This document shows positions 14,658-22,237 of a stretch of DNA of 64,000 nt, one piece after another; position 1 is the first letter of the stretch; the number at the start of each line of letters is the position of its first letter. The stretch spans positions 620,001 through 684,000 of the forward strand of contig NZ_VUNZ01000002.1 of assembly GCF_008386505.1 (NCBI RefSeq), written 5' to 3'. This DNA is from Chryseobacterium sediminis (GTDB lineage Bacteria; Bacteroidota; Bacteroidia; Flavobacteriales; Weeksellaceae). The notes beneath the pieces are model-generated. The model saw nothing but the letters and a program-made list of their open reading frames with translations, was not told where the DNA came from and searched no databases. The translations under genes and the position numbers were made by a program.

Positions 14658-17054
14658 TTAATTAATTCTGTTTCTTTCGTCCTCGTTTCCGAAGTTTCTC
14701 TGTTGTTCAGATTTCAGATTTTTATTTCCGAACTTATAGCTTAAAGACACTCTTACTCCTCTTGTGTCGCCATAGCTGCTGAAGTCTGTTTTTATACCAT
14801 TAGACTCATAAGTGATCAAAGGACGCTGGCCGTTTAAAAGATCCATACCTGTAACAGTAAGGGTCAGTTTCTTATCCAGAAGCAGGAATTTCATAGAAAC
14901 ATCCAGAATATTCATGGTTGAGATATGAAATATCTGATAACGTCCCGGAAGCTGAAGCCCATAGTTGGCACTGAAGAATATGGTTTTAGACTTGTTCAGT
15001 GTGAAATCATTGTTTGAATAGAAATACGCATTGTATCCGTCTATTGAACTGATGAAATCTGTTTTGGACTTTACATTCTGGTAATTCACATTAAATCCTG
15101 TAAAGCTGTTCCACCAGGACCATTTATTAAAATTGTAATAGGTAGAAACCCCGATCTGATATGTGTTGGCATAATTCAAAGGCGTGCTTCTTGTGATATT
15201 GGTATTTCGATCCAGAATAGCAAGATCCTGGCTGAAGTCTGACACCTGAGAATAATACACTGAGGATACCCACTTCTGATTTCTTACATACGAAAACTCC
15301 AGATTATCAATGATTGAAGGTTTTAAAAATGGATTTCCTTCGGAATAATAATAAGGGCTTGTACGGACCATAAACGGATTCAGATACTCGAAATTCGGTC
15401 TGCGGATTCTTCTGCTGTAGTTCAGCGAGAAAGAATTCTTGTCATCAGGATTGTAGGTCACATACGCAGTTGGGAATAATTTGACATAATCATTTTTGTT
15501 GGTTTGATTCAGATTATGTGAATATCCGGTTGTCTGTGTAGCTTCCATTCTCAAGCCAGCCTGAGTTTCCCATTTCTCACCCAGCTTTTTGCTTGCAGAG
15601 ACATATAATGCTTCGTTATGCTCCTTATAATTAAAGATGTTCGACTGATCGGTATTTAAAACGGGAGTACCGGTCTTATGATCCAGAACAACTAGGTCAT
15701 TGTTCGTATTCGTATAGGTATATTTCCCTCCGAAGCTTAAAGAAGCCCATTTCAACGGCATTTCCACATCCACTTTTCCGGAATAGTTTTCAATACGGTT
15801 TACATTGGTATTCGTGGCAGAGAAAAAACTTCCGGGAAGAATATTTCTCTGAGGATCTAGTTCATTTCCTGCATAAAAGTTGTAATCACTTTTTCTATAG
15901 TGGAAATAATCAAAATCAGTAGTGATTTTGGTGCCGGCAGAATCTACTTTAAAGGTGTTGTACCAGTTAAGAGAATTCATATTAGGTTTATTGTTGGCAT
16001 CCACATCAGATGTAATGTAGGAATTCACTGCTCCTGAAGGATTAAACCTTGAGGTGAAAGGACTGTTTGATGAGGTATTTCTGGTAAAACTGCCCAGATA
16101 CTTCGCTCCCGTTGTCCATTTATCAGATATTTTGTAATCAACCCCAAGTCCTAACCCGAGATTATTCTCTTCAGATTTATTTTTTACATTCAGGATCCAT
16201 AGCTCATCCGGATAGTAAATTTTACTGTCAGATGTCGTGCGGAGTCTCTGAGAATTAGTATTGGCGGTTAGCTGTAACGACAGCCTGTTGCGGTTATAAT
16301 TAAATGCTCCCTGAAGACCTCCTCCTGCATATGTTTTTTGAGTATAACTGCCTCCGATATTGGCATTCCATGAATTTGGTTTTCCTCTTTTTAATTTAAT
16401 ATTGATCAGCCCGCTGTCTCCTTCCGCATCATACTTAGCCGGTGGAGTAGTGATGACTTCAATAGACTGAATATTATCTGAAGGAATAGATTTTAATAAG
16501 CTTGATAAATCATCCGGAGACATTCTCTGAATACGGTCGTCTATCATGACCAGAACTTCCCCTTTTCCAACGATAGAAACCTTTTCGTCCTGAATGCGAA
16601 CCAATGGAGTTGTTTTTAAAGCATCTATTGCCGTTCCTCCCGTTGCTGCAACCGAATTTTCTACATTGAAAACAAGACGGTCTATTTTTCTTTCAACCAG
16701 TTTCTTCTTTTTTGTCAGGCTGATTGCCTGGATTTCTTTACTTTCCGGCTGATTTTCTTTTATAGTATAATTTCTTGTAACCTCTCCTTCTATTTTTTCA
16801 TTTCCTTCATATACTTTATTTCCATTCAGGAAAAATTCCATTTTATAAGAATCGGCTTTTGGAAGTTTTATAGAAAAAAGCCCATTTTCATCAGTGATCG
16901 TTGAGAATTTATCATTTCCTGCCAGCAAGATTACTTCCACATAAGAAATATTGGCTGCCTTTTCATCAGATACTTTACCCGATATACTCTGAGCATTAAG
17001 GTGAATGCTCATTCCTAAAAAGGATAATAACGGTATTAAGTATTTCTTTGTCAT
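14658..17054 (-). CDS. Outer-membrane beta-barrel protein (OMP_b-brl_3 type)
   Basis: Protein of 798 residues from the ATG at 17054 (MTKKYLIPLLSFLG, signal peptide ending LNAQ). The TTG at 17075 overlaps the -7 promoter element and is rejected. Order of parts: signal peptide; a carboxypeptidase-regulatory-like beta domain (SISGKVSDEKAANISYVEVILLAG); a TonB-plug-like domain with GGTAIDALKTTPLV and DNIQSIEVITTPPAKYDAEG; then a large barrel with aromatic strands ending VSLSYKFGNKNLKSEQ. It precedes the precursors on the same strand. A Gram-negative lanthipeptide producer must also cross its outer membrane, so a role in export, re-uptake or self-recognition is plausible but inferred. Confidence 0.85.
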   Translation of the reverse strand: MTKKYLIPLLSFLGMSIHLNAQSISGKVSDEKAANISYVEVILLAGNDKFSTITDENGLFSIKLPKADSYKMEFFLNGNKVYEGNEKIEGEVTRNYTIKENQPESKEIQAISLTKKKKLVERKIDRLVFNVENSVAATGGTAIDALKTTPLVRIQDEKVSIVGKGEVLVMIDDRIQRMSPDDLSSLLKSIPSDNIQSIEVITTPPAKYDAEGDSGLINIKLKRGKPNSWNANIGGSYTQKTYAGGGLQGAFNYNRNRLSLQLTANTNSQRLRTTSDSKIYYPDELWILNVKNKSEENNLGLGLGVDYKISDKWTTGAKYLGSFTRNTSSNSPFTSRFNPSGAVNSYITSDVDANNKPNMNSLNWYNTFKVDSAGTKITTDFDYFHYRKSDYNFYAGNELDPQRNILPGSFFSATNTNVNRIENYSGKVDVEMPLKWASLSFGGKYTYTNTNNDLVVLDHKTGTPVLNTDQSNIFNYKEHNEALYVSASKKLGEKWETQAGLRMEATQTTGYSHNLNQTNKNDYVKLFPTAYVTYNPDDKNSFSLNYSRRIRRPNFEYLNPFMVRTSPYYYSEGNPFLKPSIIDNLEFSYVRNQKWVSSVYYSQVSDFSQDLAILDRNTNITRSTPLNYANTYQIGVSTYYNFNKWSWWNSFTGFNVNYQNVKSKTDFISSIDGYNAYFYSNNDFTLNKSKTIFFSANYGLQLPGRYQIFHISTMNILDVSMKFLLLDKKLTLTVTGMDLLNGQRPLITYESNGIKTDFSSYGDTRGVRVSLSYKFGNKNLKSEQQRNFGNEDERNRIN

Positions 17055-17072
17055 GATTGTTATTTTATGTTT

Positions 17073-17080
17073 CAAATGTA
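17073..17080 (-). promoter_or_regulatory. -7 element of the barrel gene
   Basis: Minus-strand TACATTTG matches TAnnTTTG and lies 18 nt before the ATG at 17054. Exactly 22 nt separate it from the palindrome at 17103-17118. Confidence 0.75.
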
Positions 17081-17102
17081 GAATGTTGTGTTTTGAATGC
17101 TG

Positions 17103-17118
17103 CTACACGGAAGTGTAG
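17103..17118. promoter_or_regulatory. Palindromic operator CTACAC-N4-GTGTAG, site 1
   Basis: CTACACGGAAGTGTAG has perfect 6-bp arms. It lies in the gap between the acyltransferase stop and the barrel gene, 22 nt upstream of the barrel -7 element. Confidence 0.85.
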
Positions 17119-17120
17119 TT

Positions 17121-17765
17121 TTAGGCGGTTTGTTGTAATACTACACTTTGGTGTAGGGCGCTTACCTCCGGTGTTGACATCAAATGATAGTTCTTATCAA
17201 GGAATTTTTTCAGCCCGTTATAAGTAAGCATTACAGGGATTGTTTCAGAACCCAGATAATGTATTGGCTCAGCCAATGTAACAGCTTCTATTCCCATAAG
17301 CTTAAGGACTTTCAGAAGCTTGGCATCACATTCAGCAATGGCAACAGAATTTTTATTCTGACAAACCTCGTTGATCGCATAAGCCATTAGTGTTTTGAAA
17401 ATTCCAAAGCCAGTCTTATCAATTCCTTTCTTAATCGCAAATCTTCCGATATGCCAAATGTGGGTGGTTTTATTTTTAATAAAAGAAGACGGATTGATAT
17501 GGAAAAGTTTTTCCAGGGGAAGAACATCCTTATGATTCCATTTAAAAACTCTTATAGAACCATTGATCTTATCTTCGTGATCTCTGGAAACGAAAATCTT
17601 AGACTTTTTAAAGTTCTTTTCCTCATGATATATATCTTCTACTTCAGCCTTAAACTGATCCGTATCAGAATAACTTTCATGATGATTAAAATTTTCGGTA
17701 ACAACAAATTCTGCTAATTCGTATAAGTTTTTATTACTTAAAGAATAAAAGTTAAGATGTTCCAT
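17121..17765 (-). CDS. GNAT-fold acyltransferase, autoinducer/N-acyl amino acid synthase-like
   Basis: Protein of 214 residues. The overall pattern (an acidic N-terminal helix, INGSIRVFKWNH, WHIGRFAIKKG, FGIFKTLMAYAINEV, AIAECDAKLLKVLKLMGIE and LTYNGLKKFL) resembles the GNAT-like fold shared by acyl-homoserine-lactone synthases and FeeM-type N-acyl amino acid synthases. The substrate is unknown. It is divergent from the LuxR regulator gene, with palindromic operators between the two starts. A third operator lies inside its last codons and serves the barrel gene downstream. It may acylate the peptide or make a small signal; both are inferences. A plain N-acetyltransferase is the alternative. 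Confidence 0.65.
   Translation of the reverse strand: MEHLNFYSLSNKNLYELAEFVVTENFNHHESYSDTDQFKAEVEDIYHEEKNFKKSKIFVSRDHEDKINGSIRVFKWNHKDVLPLEKLFHINPSSFIKNKTTHIWHIGRFAIKKGIDKTGFGIFKTLMAYAINEVCQNKNSVAIAECDAKLLKVLKLMGIEAVTLAEPIHYLGSETIPVMLTYNGLKKFLDKNYHLMSTPEVSALHQSVVLQQTA
17141..17156. promoter_or_regulatory. Palindromic operator CTACAC-N4-GTGTAG, site 2
   Basis: CTACACTTTGGTGTAG has perfect arms and overlaps the 3' end of the acyltransferase coding sequence. It is centred 38 bp upstream of site 1, as a second site for the barrel promoter. Confidence 0.8.
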
Positions 17766-17784
17766 ATTTTTTTTATCTTTATAG

Positions 17785-17792
17785 TAAAATTA
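17785..17792 (-). promoter_or_regulatory. -7-like element of the acyltransferase gene
   Basis: Minus-strand TAATTTTA matches TAnnTTTG at 7 of 8 positions and lies exactly 22 nt downstream of operator site 3. That is the same spacing as at the barrel and ThiF promoters. Confidence 0.6.
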
Positions 17793-17814
17793 TTACACTG
17801 AATAGTGGGATATG

Positions 17815-17830
17815 CTACACTTTAGTGTAG
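17815..17830. promoter_or_regulatory. Palindromic operator CTACAC-N4-GTGTAG, site 3
   Basis: CTACACTTTAGTGTAG, with perfect arms, in the divergent acyltransferase/luxR promoter region. Confidence 0.87.
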
Positions 17831-17842
17831 ATTCCTTAAAGT

Positions 17843-17858
17843 CTACACTAAAGTGTAG
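17843..17858. promoter_or_regulatory. Palindromic operator CTACAC-N4-GTGTAG, site 4
   Basis: CTACACTAAAGTGTAG is a complete 16-bp palindrome centred 28 bp from site 3 and 32 nt before the luxR start codon. It is probably autoregulatory. Confidence 0.87.
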
Positions 17859-17890
17859 TAACCTAAAAACTGTACCTTAAAAACTTAACT

Positions 17891-18649
17891 ATGGAAGAGA
17901 TTGGAAAATTCTTTTCAAATAAAAACAGTATTGATACGATCTCAGAGTCAGAGAATAACCAGACCTCTGATTATCTTGAAGTGATTAAAGCATTTGCCAG
18001 GATTACTTATATGAGTCTGTATGTCATCGACTATCAGAAGCAGAACTTTGAGTATGTATCAGATAATCCCTTATTTCTTTGTGATCATACGCCCAAAGAG
18101 GTAGAAACAATGGGCTATGCCTTCTATTTCAGACATGTGAAAAAAGAAGACCTGGATCTGTTGTTTAAAATCAATGAAGTAGGGTTTGAATTCTATGAGA
18201 ATCTGCCGGTACACGAAAGAAAGCTCTACACGATTTCCTATGATTTTCATTTAGTCAATGAAAGTAAAAATACCATCCTTATCAACCATAAGCTCACTCC
18301 TCTTTTCTTATCTTCTGAGGGTAAAATGTGGAAAGCTATGTGTATTGTATCGCTGTCCCATAATCACTCATCCGGAAATATTTCTATTGTAAAGCAGGGA
18401 ACGGATGAAATCTGGAATTATGACCTGAAAGACAACAGGTGGATAAAAGAAGAAAAAGTAAAGCTCTCAGAAAGAGAAGCTGAGATATTAAGATTATACG
18501 CTCAGGGACTTACCATCAATGAAATTGCTGATAAAATCTACGTTACAGGTGATACGGTGAAGTTTCACAGAAGAAAGCTGTTTGATAAAATGGGAGTAAG
18601 TAATATTACAGAAGCATTATCCTATGCTACCAATTACAAGCTGATTTAA
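17891..18649 (+). CDS. PAS-LuxR transcriptional regulator of the lan locus
   Basis: Protein of 252 residues. The N-terminal half (about 25-165) resembles a PAS sensor (YVSDNPLFLCDHTPKEVETMG, then YDFHLVNESKNTILINHKLTPL and an MCIVSLSHN strand). The C-terminus is a LuxR/GerE helix-turn-helix (KLSEREAEILRLYAQGLTINEIADKI, then VKFHRRKLFDKMGVSNITEAL, about 190-250). It is transcribed away from the acyltransferase. The 16-bp palindromes in the shared promoter, at the barrel promoter and at the ThiF promoter are the obvious candidates for its DNA sites. The input signal is unknown. No autoinducer-binding domain of the classical LuxR type is seen. Confidence 0.9.
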   Translation: MEEIGKFFSNKNSIDTISESENNQTSDYLEVIKAFARITYMSLYVIDYQKQNFEYVSDNPLFLCDHTPKEVETMGYAFYFRHVKKEDLDLLFKINEVGFEFYENLPVHERKLYTISYDFHLVNESKNTILINHKLTPLFLSSEGKMWKAMCIVSLSHNHSSGNISIVKQGTDEIWNYDLKDNRWIKEEKVKLSEREAEILRLYAQGLTINEIADKIYVTGDTVKFHRRKLFDKMGVSNITEALSYATNYKLI

Positions 18650-18661
18650 TTGTACAGGTAG

Positions 18662-19408
18662 CTATTCGGAAATAGCATTCATGTAAAACTGTGGGAAGGT
18701 TTTATGAGGCTTTCCTGTGGCTATTTTGAACATCACATGCGTACACATTCCCGCAACAATCCAGGAAGCTATGGCCAATTGAGGAGGAGGAAGATTTTCT
18801 TTTTCCTTCTTATAGTCGTCTATAATATTTTCAAGCCACTCATTCGGAGTTCTCCAAAAGCGCAGATAGCCGGCGATGTACTCTACCATTTTAAGTTCAT
18901 TGAAATTATCATCAGTGAGGACGTCAAGTGGAAGCCCGTTAGGTTCTATCACAGCAACCAAACCTCCCCAACCAAGATTATAAGGATGTAAAACATGCAT
19001 CCCTTTTTCCTGGCATATTCTGTCAAATACTACGGGAATATTGCTTGAAAAATCCAGAGCATTGATAGCGATATCATGATCACCGATGATTTCATGCACA
19101 TTATCCTGAGTGATAAATTCGCTTCGGTAGCGGATATTGGCCTTTGGATTAATGCTTTTCAGGCGATGGTATAATGTTTCTGCTTTATAGGAAGAAATAT
19201 CCTGATGAGTATAATTTTGCCGGTTCAGATTTGACTGCTCAATGGTATCACCATCCACAATGGTGATGTTTTCAAAACCGAAGCGTAAGGCACATTCAGC
19301 AATATTGCTGCCTATACCACTTCCTGCAAGGAGAATAGAGAAATTTTTAATGGCTTTCTGCTCTTCTTCCTGTACGTATAACCTGTTTCGAGAATATTTT
19401 GTTTCCAT
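18662..19408 (-). CDS. ThiF/MoeB/E1-like adenylating enzyme
   Basis: Protein of 248 residues with a Rossmann-type E1 core: nucleotide-binding LLAGSGIGSNIAECALRFG, acidic VDGDTIEQSNLNRQNY (Arg finger and Asn), YKAETL lysine, and INALDFSSN. Family members adenylate a C-terminal carboxylate of a small protein or peptide. The paired CXXC zinc motif and an obvious catalytic Cys loop of canonical MoeB/ThiF are not seen. It converges with luxR, but its promoter carries operator site 5 at the same 22-nt spacing as the other lan promoters, so it is probably part of the regulon. Its substrate might be the precursor C-terminus, which is an inference. Confidence 0.85.
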   Translation of the reverse strand: METKYSRNRLYVQEEEQKAIKNFSILLAGSGIGSNIAECALRFGFENITIVDGDTIEQSNLNRQNYTHQDISSYKAETLYHRLKSINPKANIRYRSEFITQDNVHEIIGDHDIAINALDFSSNIPVVFDRICQEKGMHVLHPYNLGWGGLVAVIEPNGLPLDVLTDDNFNELKMVEYIAGYLRFWRTPNEWLENIIDDYKKEKENLPPPQLAIASWIVAGMCTHVMFKIATGKPHKTFPQFYMNAISE

Positions 19409-19424
19409 TGCTTCTATTTTAATA

Positions 19425-19432
19425 CAAAAATA
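19425..19432 (-). promoter_or_regulatory. -7 element of the ThiF-like gene
   Basis: Minus-strand TATTTTTG matches TAnnTTTG, 16 nt before the ATG at 19408 and 22 nt from operator site 5. Confidence 0.7.
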
Positions 19433-19454
19433 GGTGTATGCCTCCTAATTTTGA

Positions 19455-19470
19455 CTACACAATAGTTTAG
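19455..19470. promoter_or_regulatory. Palindromic operator, site 5 (one mismatch)
   Basis: CTACACAATAGTTTAG has a perfect left arm and 5 of 6 bases in the right arm. It lies upstream of the ThiF-like gene at the same spacing as sites 1 and 3. Confidence 0.75.
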
Positions 19471-19613
19471 TTTTAAGTCTGAAAATCAAAATAAAAGCAT
19501 GCGAAACATAGATAAAATATAGGATTTATGCTAATCTCTGCATTTTATTATTCAACACTTGGTGATTAAAATTACATGGAAAAACTAAAATAAATCATTT
19601 ACTGTAAAATCTA

Positions 19614-20240
19614 TCAATTTTTGAACTTATTTTCAAGGTTTTCCAGTCTTTCAAAAATACCCGTGAATATATTCTTATCTGTTGTGGAAACATATCCCAC
19701 AATCTTATAGTATTCCTGATTTGTTTCTTTTGTTGCTTGACTTTCAGTTATATCATGTAGGTTTTTATTGGTGTAAACCAGTAATTTATTTACAGGATCT
19801 ACGTTCAGGTCTGTTTTATTTAGAAATAGAATATCGCCGTATTGATATTGTGGTAATAAAGGCTTTTCTGTAGTAAATTCATAGATTAAATCAACGGATG
19901 CTAATATTTTTTGCAATATTGATGCGTTGAGACTATTGCCTTTCGTTATTACATGTGTCTCCTTATCATTCGGAATTGCCAGTTCCGGGAAAAGCATAAG
20001 CTGATCAGTGTTTGAAACACTTCCCAATTGACTTGCCTGTAAGGTTTCTGTCAGAAATTTATCAAGATTAAGGTTAAAGTGATTGGCAACTTTCAGTATT
20101 GTTTCGATTTTTGGTTCTGCACGTCCTTCTTCATAAGAGCTTATTACACCTCTGTTTAAATCAAACAAGTCTGCAAAAGCCTTTTGGCTTAGTCCTTTAA
20201 CCTGTCTTATTGTCTTAATATTACTTCCAAAGAAGCTCAT
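19614..20240 (-). CDS. XRE-family regulator with S24-like C-terminal half
   Basis: Protein of 208 residues from the ATG at 20240 (MSFFGSNIKTIRQVKGLSQ). The longer frame runs through the -7 element at 20259-20266. Residues about 5-60 form a Cro/C1 helix-turn-helix (LSQKAFADLFDLNRGVISSYEEGRAEPK). The C-terminal part (QYGDILFLNKTDLNVDPVNKLLVY) resembles the S24/LexA-like beta domain seen in phage-type repressors, but I cannot place a Ser-Lys dyad, so it is probably a non-cleaving sensor. No prophage genes are nearby. Its targets are unknown; the divergent small gene at 20398 is a candidate. Confidence 0.8.
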   Translation of the reverse strand: MSFFGSNIKTIRQVKGLSQKAFADLFDLNRGVISSYEEGRAEPKIETILKVANHFNLNLDKFLTETLQASQLGSVSNTDQLMLFPELAIPNDKETHVITKGNSLNASILQKILASVDLIYEFTTEKPLLPQYQYGDILFLNKTDLNVDPVNKLLVYTNKNLHDITESQATKETNQEYYKIVGYVSTTDKNIFTGIFERLENLENKFKN

Positions 20241-20258
20241 GTTGTCTAAAATTTTTTG

Positions 20259-20266
20259 CAAATATA
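20259..20266 (-). promoter_or_regulatory. -7 element of the XRE regulator gene
   Basis: Minus-strand TATATTTG is a full match to TAnnTTTG, 18 nt before the ATG at 20240. No -33 TTG is found. Confidence 0.6.
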
Positions 20267-20397
20267 GAGATTGTGGGATAAATAAGTGATAAAAATATTT
20301 GCAATTCAATATTTATCTGTACCCATAATATTGTATAGTTCTGTATCTGTATCCAAAATTAAATACTCCATAATTTTGTTTAGCTAAAGAAGAAAAT

Positions 20398-20766
20398 ATG
20401 GAAACAATCACTCAACATCAGAAACAGTTTCAATATGCTGAAGCTTATATATCAGACATGTTGGTGCTGAAAAATATCTTTCTTGAAACACAGAATCTGA
20501 AGAGAGCAGATCAGAATTTCGGGATTCCTTTTCTTTTGGCTAAAAATGATAACGAAACAGTTGCTTTTGCCAGCCTTATTGTGAACGAAAAGGAGGAAGT
20601 TTCTTTCAGAATTTATGATAAAAATACAATGACAGAAGCTGAAAGGAGAAAATTCTTCTCCAGTGCTGAAAGATATTTTAAAAATAATAATACCCCAAAT
20701 TTTAAGGATCCGAAACAGTTAAAGAGCAGTGTGAGTTCAATGGTCAGTTGGCTGAACCCTGAATAA
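20398..20766 (+). CDS. Hypothetical protein, 122 residues
   Basis: A soluble, charged protein without signal peptide or membrane segments. The central part looks like two or three beta strands (GIPFLLAKNDNETVAFASLIVNE, VSFRIYD) followed by helices rich in Lys, Glu and Asn. I do not recognise a family. A -7-like TAATTTTG (20371-20378) lies 19 nt before the ATG. It is followed by the MocR-type gene on the same strand after 41 bp, so the two may be co-transcribed, and it is divergent from the XRE regulator. Confidence 0.65.
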   Translation: METITQHQKQFQYAEAYISDMLVLKNIFLETQNLKRADQNFGIPFLLAKNDNETVAFASLIVNEKEEVSFRIYDKNTMTEAERRKFFSSAERYFKNNNTPNFKDPKQLKSSVSSMVSWLNPE

Positions 20767-20807
20767 AGCCGTGATAAAATTGTACATTTACTTAAAACCG
20801 TAATGCA

Positions 20808-22223
20808 ATGCCGAAAGATGTTCTGTACCTTAAAATAGCCAACTCTGTCACAGAGCAGATCAAAAGTGAAACCCTGCAGTTTGGAGACAGACTGCCTTCA
20901 TTGAGAAGCGCTCAGAAGTTATACAACGTAAGCCTAAATACAATAAAACAGGCTTATATGGAACTCGAAAGCCGTTCTCTGGTAGAATCACGTCCGAAGT
21001 ACGGATATTATGTCAGCCAGACTTCTCAGCGAAAGCTGGCACTGCCTTCCGTTGCTCAAATGAAGGTTTCGGAAGGAAAGAATACCCCACAGGACCTTAT
21101 CGATAAAGTATTTGGAGTGATGGGTGGAACAGAAATAACACAGTTTGGGTTGGGAATTCCGGGGAAAAGTCTTCTTCCGGTAGCCAAGATGAAGAAATGC
21201 ATGATTGATGTGGTCAAAAGGAAGAGTGACAGCGGAACAAATTATGAACCTGTACAGGGAAGTGAGGTGCTTCGCCGTGAAATTGCCAAATGGTCAATGG
21301 TGATGGAAGGAAAAATCACAGAAGATGATCTGGTGATTACTTCCGGAGCGATGAATGCCGTTTATAACTGTCTGATGGCGGTTACCCAGCCGGGAGATTC
21401 GGTGGCGGTAGAAAGTCCTGTGTATTTTGGAATTCTTCAGGCAATTCAGTTATTAGGACTAAAGGCTGTAGAAATTCCTACGCATCCCATTACCGGAGTA
21501 GATTTGGATGAGTTAAAAAAAGTACTTCCGAAGCTTTCAGCATGTTGTTTTGTAGTGAATTATAATAATCCATTAGGGTTTCAGATGCCTGATGAAAACA
21601 AAAAGGAATTGGTAAGAATGCTTACTGAGTACAATGTGCCTTTGGTGGAAGATGATGTTTACGGAAATATCTATTTCGGAGCAGGAAGACCGAAGCCATG
21701 CAAGTTTTATGATGAAGCAGGAATTGTGATGTGGGTAGGCTCGGTTTCCAAAACACTGGCACCCGGTTTTAGAGTAGGATGGGTGGCACCCGGAAAATTT
21801 AAAGAGAAAATTATCCGTCAGAAAATAGTTCAGACGGTAAGCGGACCTTCCTTATTCTCTGATGTAATTGCAGATTTTCTGGCACACGGACGTTATGATC
21901 ACCATCTCAGGATGTTCAGGAAAAAGCTGTATGCAAATTACCTTCAGATTCAAAAATCCGTGATTGAATATTTTCCGGATAACACAAAGATTTCAGAACC
22001 CAAAGGCGGATTTATGTTGTGGCTGGAACTGGATAAGAGAATTTGTACAGAGGACCTTTATGATGCAGCGGTTAGCCAGAAAGTAAATTTTGCCCCCGGA
22101 AGAATGTTTTCACAATATAATCAGTACCAAAACTGTATGCGTCTGAATTATGCACTGGAATGGACAGACAGAGTGGAAAGTGACCTGGCAAAACTGGGAC
22201 AAATGATAAAAAACAGAATTTAA
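20808..22223 (+). CDS. MocR/PdxR-type GntR regulator with aminotransferase domain
   Basis: Protein of 471 residues. Residues 1-70 form a GntR winged helix (FGDRLPSLRSAQKLYNVSLNTIKQAY). From about 105 on it is a fold-type I PLP aminotransferase domain: ITSGAMNAVYNCL, NYNNPLG (Asn-Pro), VEDDVYGNIYF (the Asp pairing with PLP) and SVSKTLAPGFRVGW with the Schiff-base Lys315. MocR proteins use PLP and an amino compound as effector and usually control nearby genes. The GNAT gene 14 bp downstream is the probable co-transcribed partner. It could have residual transaminase activity. Confidence 0.92.
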   Translation: MPKDVLYLKIANSVTEQIKSETLQFGDRLPSLRSAQKLYNVSLNTIKQAYMELESRSLVESRPKYGYYVSQTSQRKLALPSVAQMKVSEGKNTPQDLIDKVFGVMGGTEITQFGLGIPGKSLLPVAKMKKCMIDVVKRKSDSGTNYEPVQGSEVLRREIAKWSMVMEGKITEDDLVITSGAMNAVYNCLMAVTQPGDSVAVESPVYFGILQAIQLLGLKAVEIPTHPITGVDLDELKKVLPKLSACCFVVNYNNPLGFQMPDENKKELVRMLTEYNVPLVEDDVYGNIYFGAGRPKPCKFYDEAGIVMWVGSVSKTLAPGFRVGWVAPGKFKEKIIRQKIVQTVSGPSLFSDVIADFLAHGRYDHHLRMFRKKLYANYLQIQKSVIEYFPDNTKISEPKGGFMLWLELDKRICTEDLYDAAVSQKVNFAPGRMFSQYNQYQNCMRLNYALEWTDRVESDLAKLGQMIKNRI

Positions 22224-22237
22224 TAAACTCTATAGCG

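Noticed and set aside
19614..20240. The S24-like XRE protein as a sign of a prophage
   Set aside because: No integrase, structural or replication genes of phage type are found nearby.
20808..22223. The aminotransferase domain as a 2-aminoethylphosphonate transaminase for the phosphonate operon
   Set aside because: It carries a GntR DNA-binding domain and is the MocR regulator type; it lies on the other strand and belongs with the GNAT gene.
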